Below are positions 63,991 through 64,000 of a stretch of DNA of 64,000 nt, in pieces. Positions within the stretch are counted from its first letter, which is position 1. Every line of letters starts with the position of its first letter. Origin of the DNA: Sphingobium cupriresistens. Its GTDB lineage: Bacteria; Pseudomonadota; Alphaproteobacteria; Sphingomonadales; Sphingomonadaceae. The position numbers and the translations under genes were made by a program. The notes beneath the pieces were generated by a model. That model had not been told where the DNA came from. It made no database searches and saw only the letters and a program-made list of their open reading frames with translations. The stretch lies in NCBI RefSeq assembly GCF_004152865.1, contig NZ_SEOO01000019.1, positions 1 to 64,000 of the forward strand, in the 5' to 3' direction.

Positions 63991-64000
63991 GGCCAAGCCC

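Noticed and set aside
1..64000. CRISPR arrays, tRNA and rRNA genes
   Set aside because: No short regularly spaced direct repeats with unique spacers, and no recognisable tRNA or rRNA sequence was seen on reading the gaps.

Overview
The window is high-GC, densely coded chromosomal DNA that reads as an alphaproteobacterium of the order Sphingomonadales (Sphingobium/Sphingomonas-like). Supporting signs are a bacterial serine palmitoyltransferase with its own acyl carrier protein, an NDUFS4-type complex I accessory subunit, a split glycine decarboxylase behind a tandem glycine riboswitch, and the alphaproteobacterial order of the division and cell-wall (dcw) cluster. I saw no rRNA, tRNA or CRISPR array.

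Layout. 1-2.8 kb: the 3' end of an unidentified gene joined to a 5'-truncated FeS-type photolyase remnant, a Kef-type cation/proton antiporter and two small membrane proteins. 2.85-5.64 kb: a complete 2.8-kb IS1-family-like element with 24-bp perfect terminal inverted repeats and an 8-bp target duplication. It carries, besides a DDE transposase, an Orc/TniB-like AAA+ ATPase and two small coupled genes; this AT-richer island is the most unusual part of the window. 5.7-12.7 kb: rplU-rpmA, two acetyltransferases, a TetR/metal-dependent-hydrolase pair with an operator-like palindrome between them, obgE, proB and an SDR oxidoreductase. 12.7-24.8 kb: cvpA and radA, a nuclease/phosphatase-fold protein, a patatin, a pterin dehydratase, a zincin peptidase with ccmAB, an EamA transporter, a JmjC-like cupin, chorismate mutase and a polyprenyl diphosphate synthase. 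25-35 kb: a TauE-like permease, two hybrid histidine kinases, hrpB, the complex I subunit, and the sphingolipid genes acp-spt with a Tam41-like nucleotidyltransferase nearby. 35.1-40.7 kb: the glycine cleavage operon (gcvT-gcvH-gcvPA-gcvPB-DUF938 methyltransferase, minus strand) and its riboswitch. 40.7-43.8 kb: dgt and a TPR/SPOR protein. 43.96-62.95 kb: the dcw cluster on the minus strand, mraZ-rsmH-ftsL-ftsI-murE-murF-mraY-murD-ftsW-murG-murC-(small helical ORF)-murB-ddl-ftsQ-ftsA-ftsZ, mostly with 1-8 base overlaps, headed by a five-unit MraZ-box-like array. The right edge has a DUF4350-like membrane protein that may be cut by the window end.

How the parts work together. The dcw genes supply lipid II synthesis and the divisome, and the SPOR protein beside ftsZ probably joins it at the septum. 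The acp-spt pair starts the sphingolipid pathway that replaces much of the usual outer-membrane lipid in these bacteria. The gcv operon turns excess glycine into one-carbon units under riboswitch control. A family of REP-like hairpins (arms built on CCGTTCGG..GAGCCTGTCGA) sits in at least six intergenic gaps, including directly upstream of proB and spt. Start codons were chosen by Shine-Dalgarno position, gene overlap and family alignment from memory; no database search was possible.
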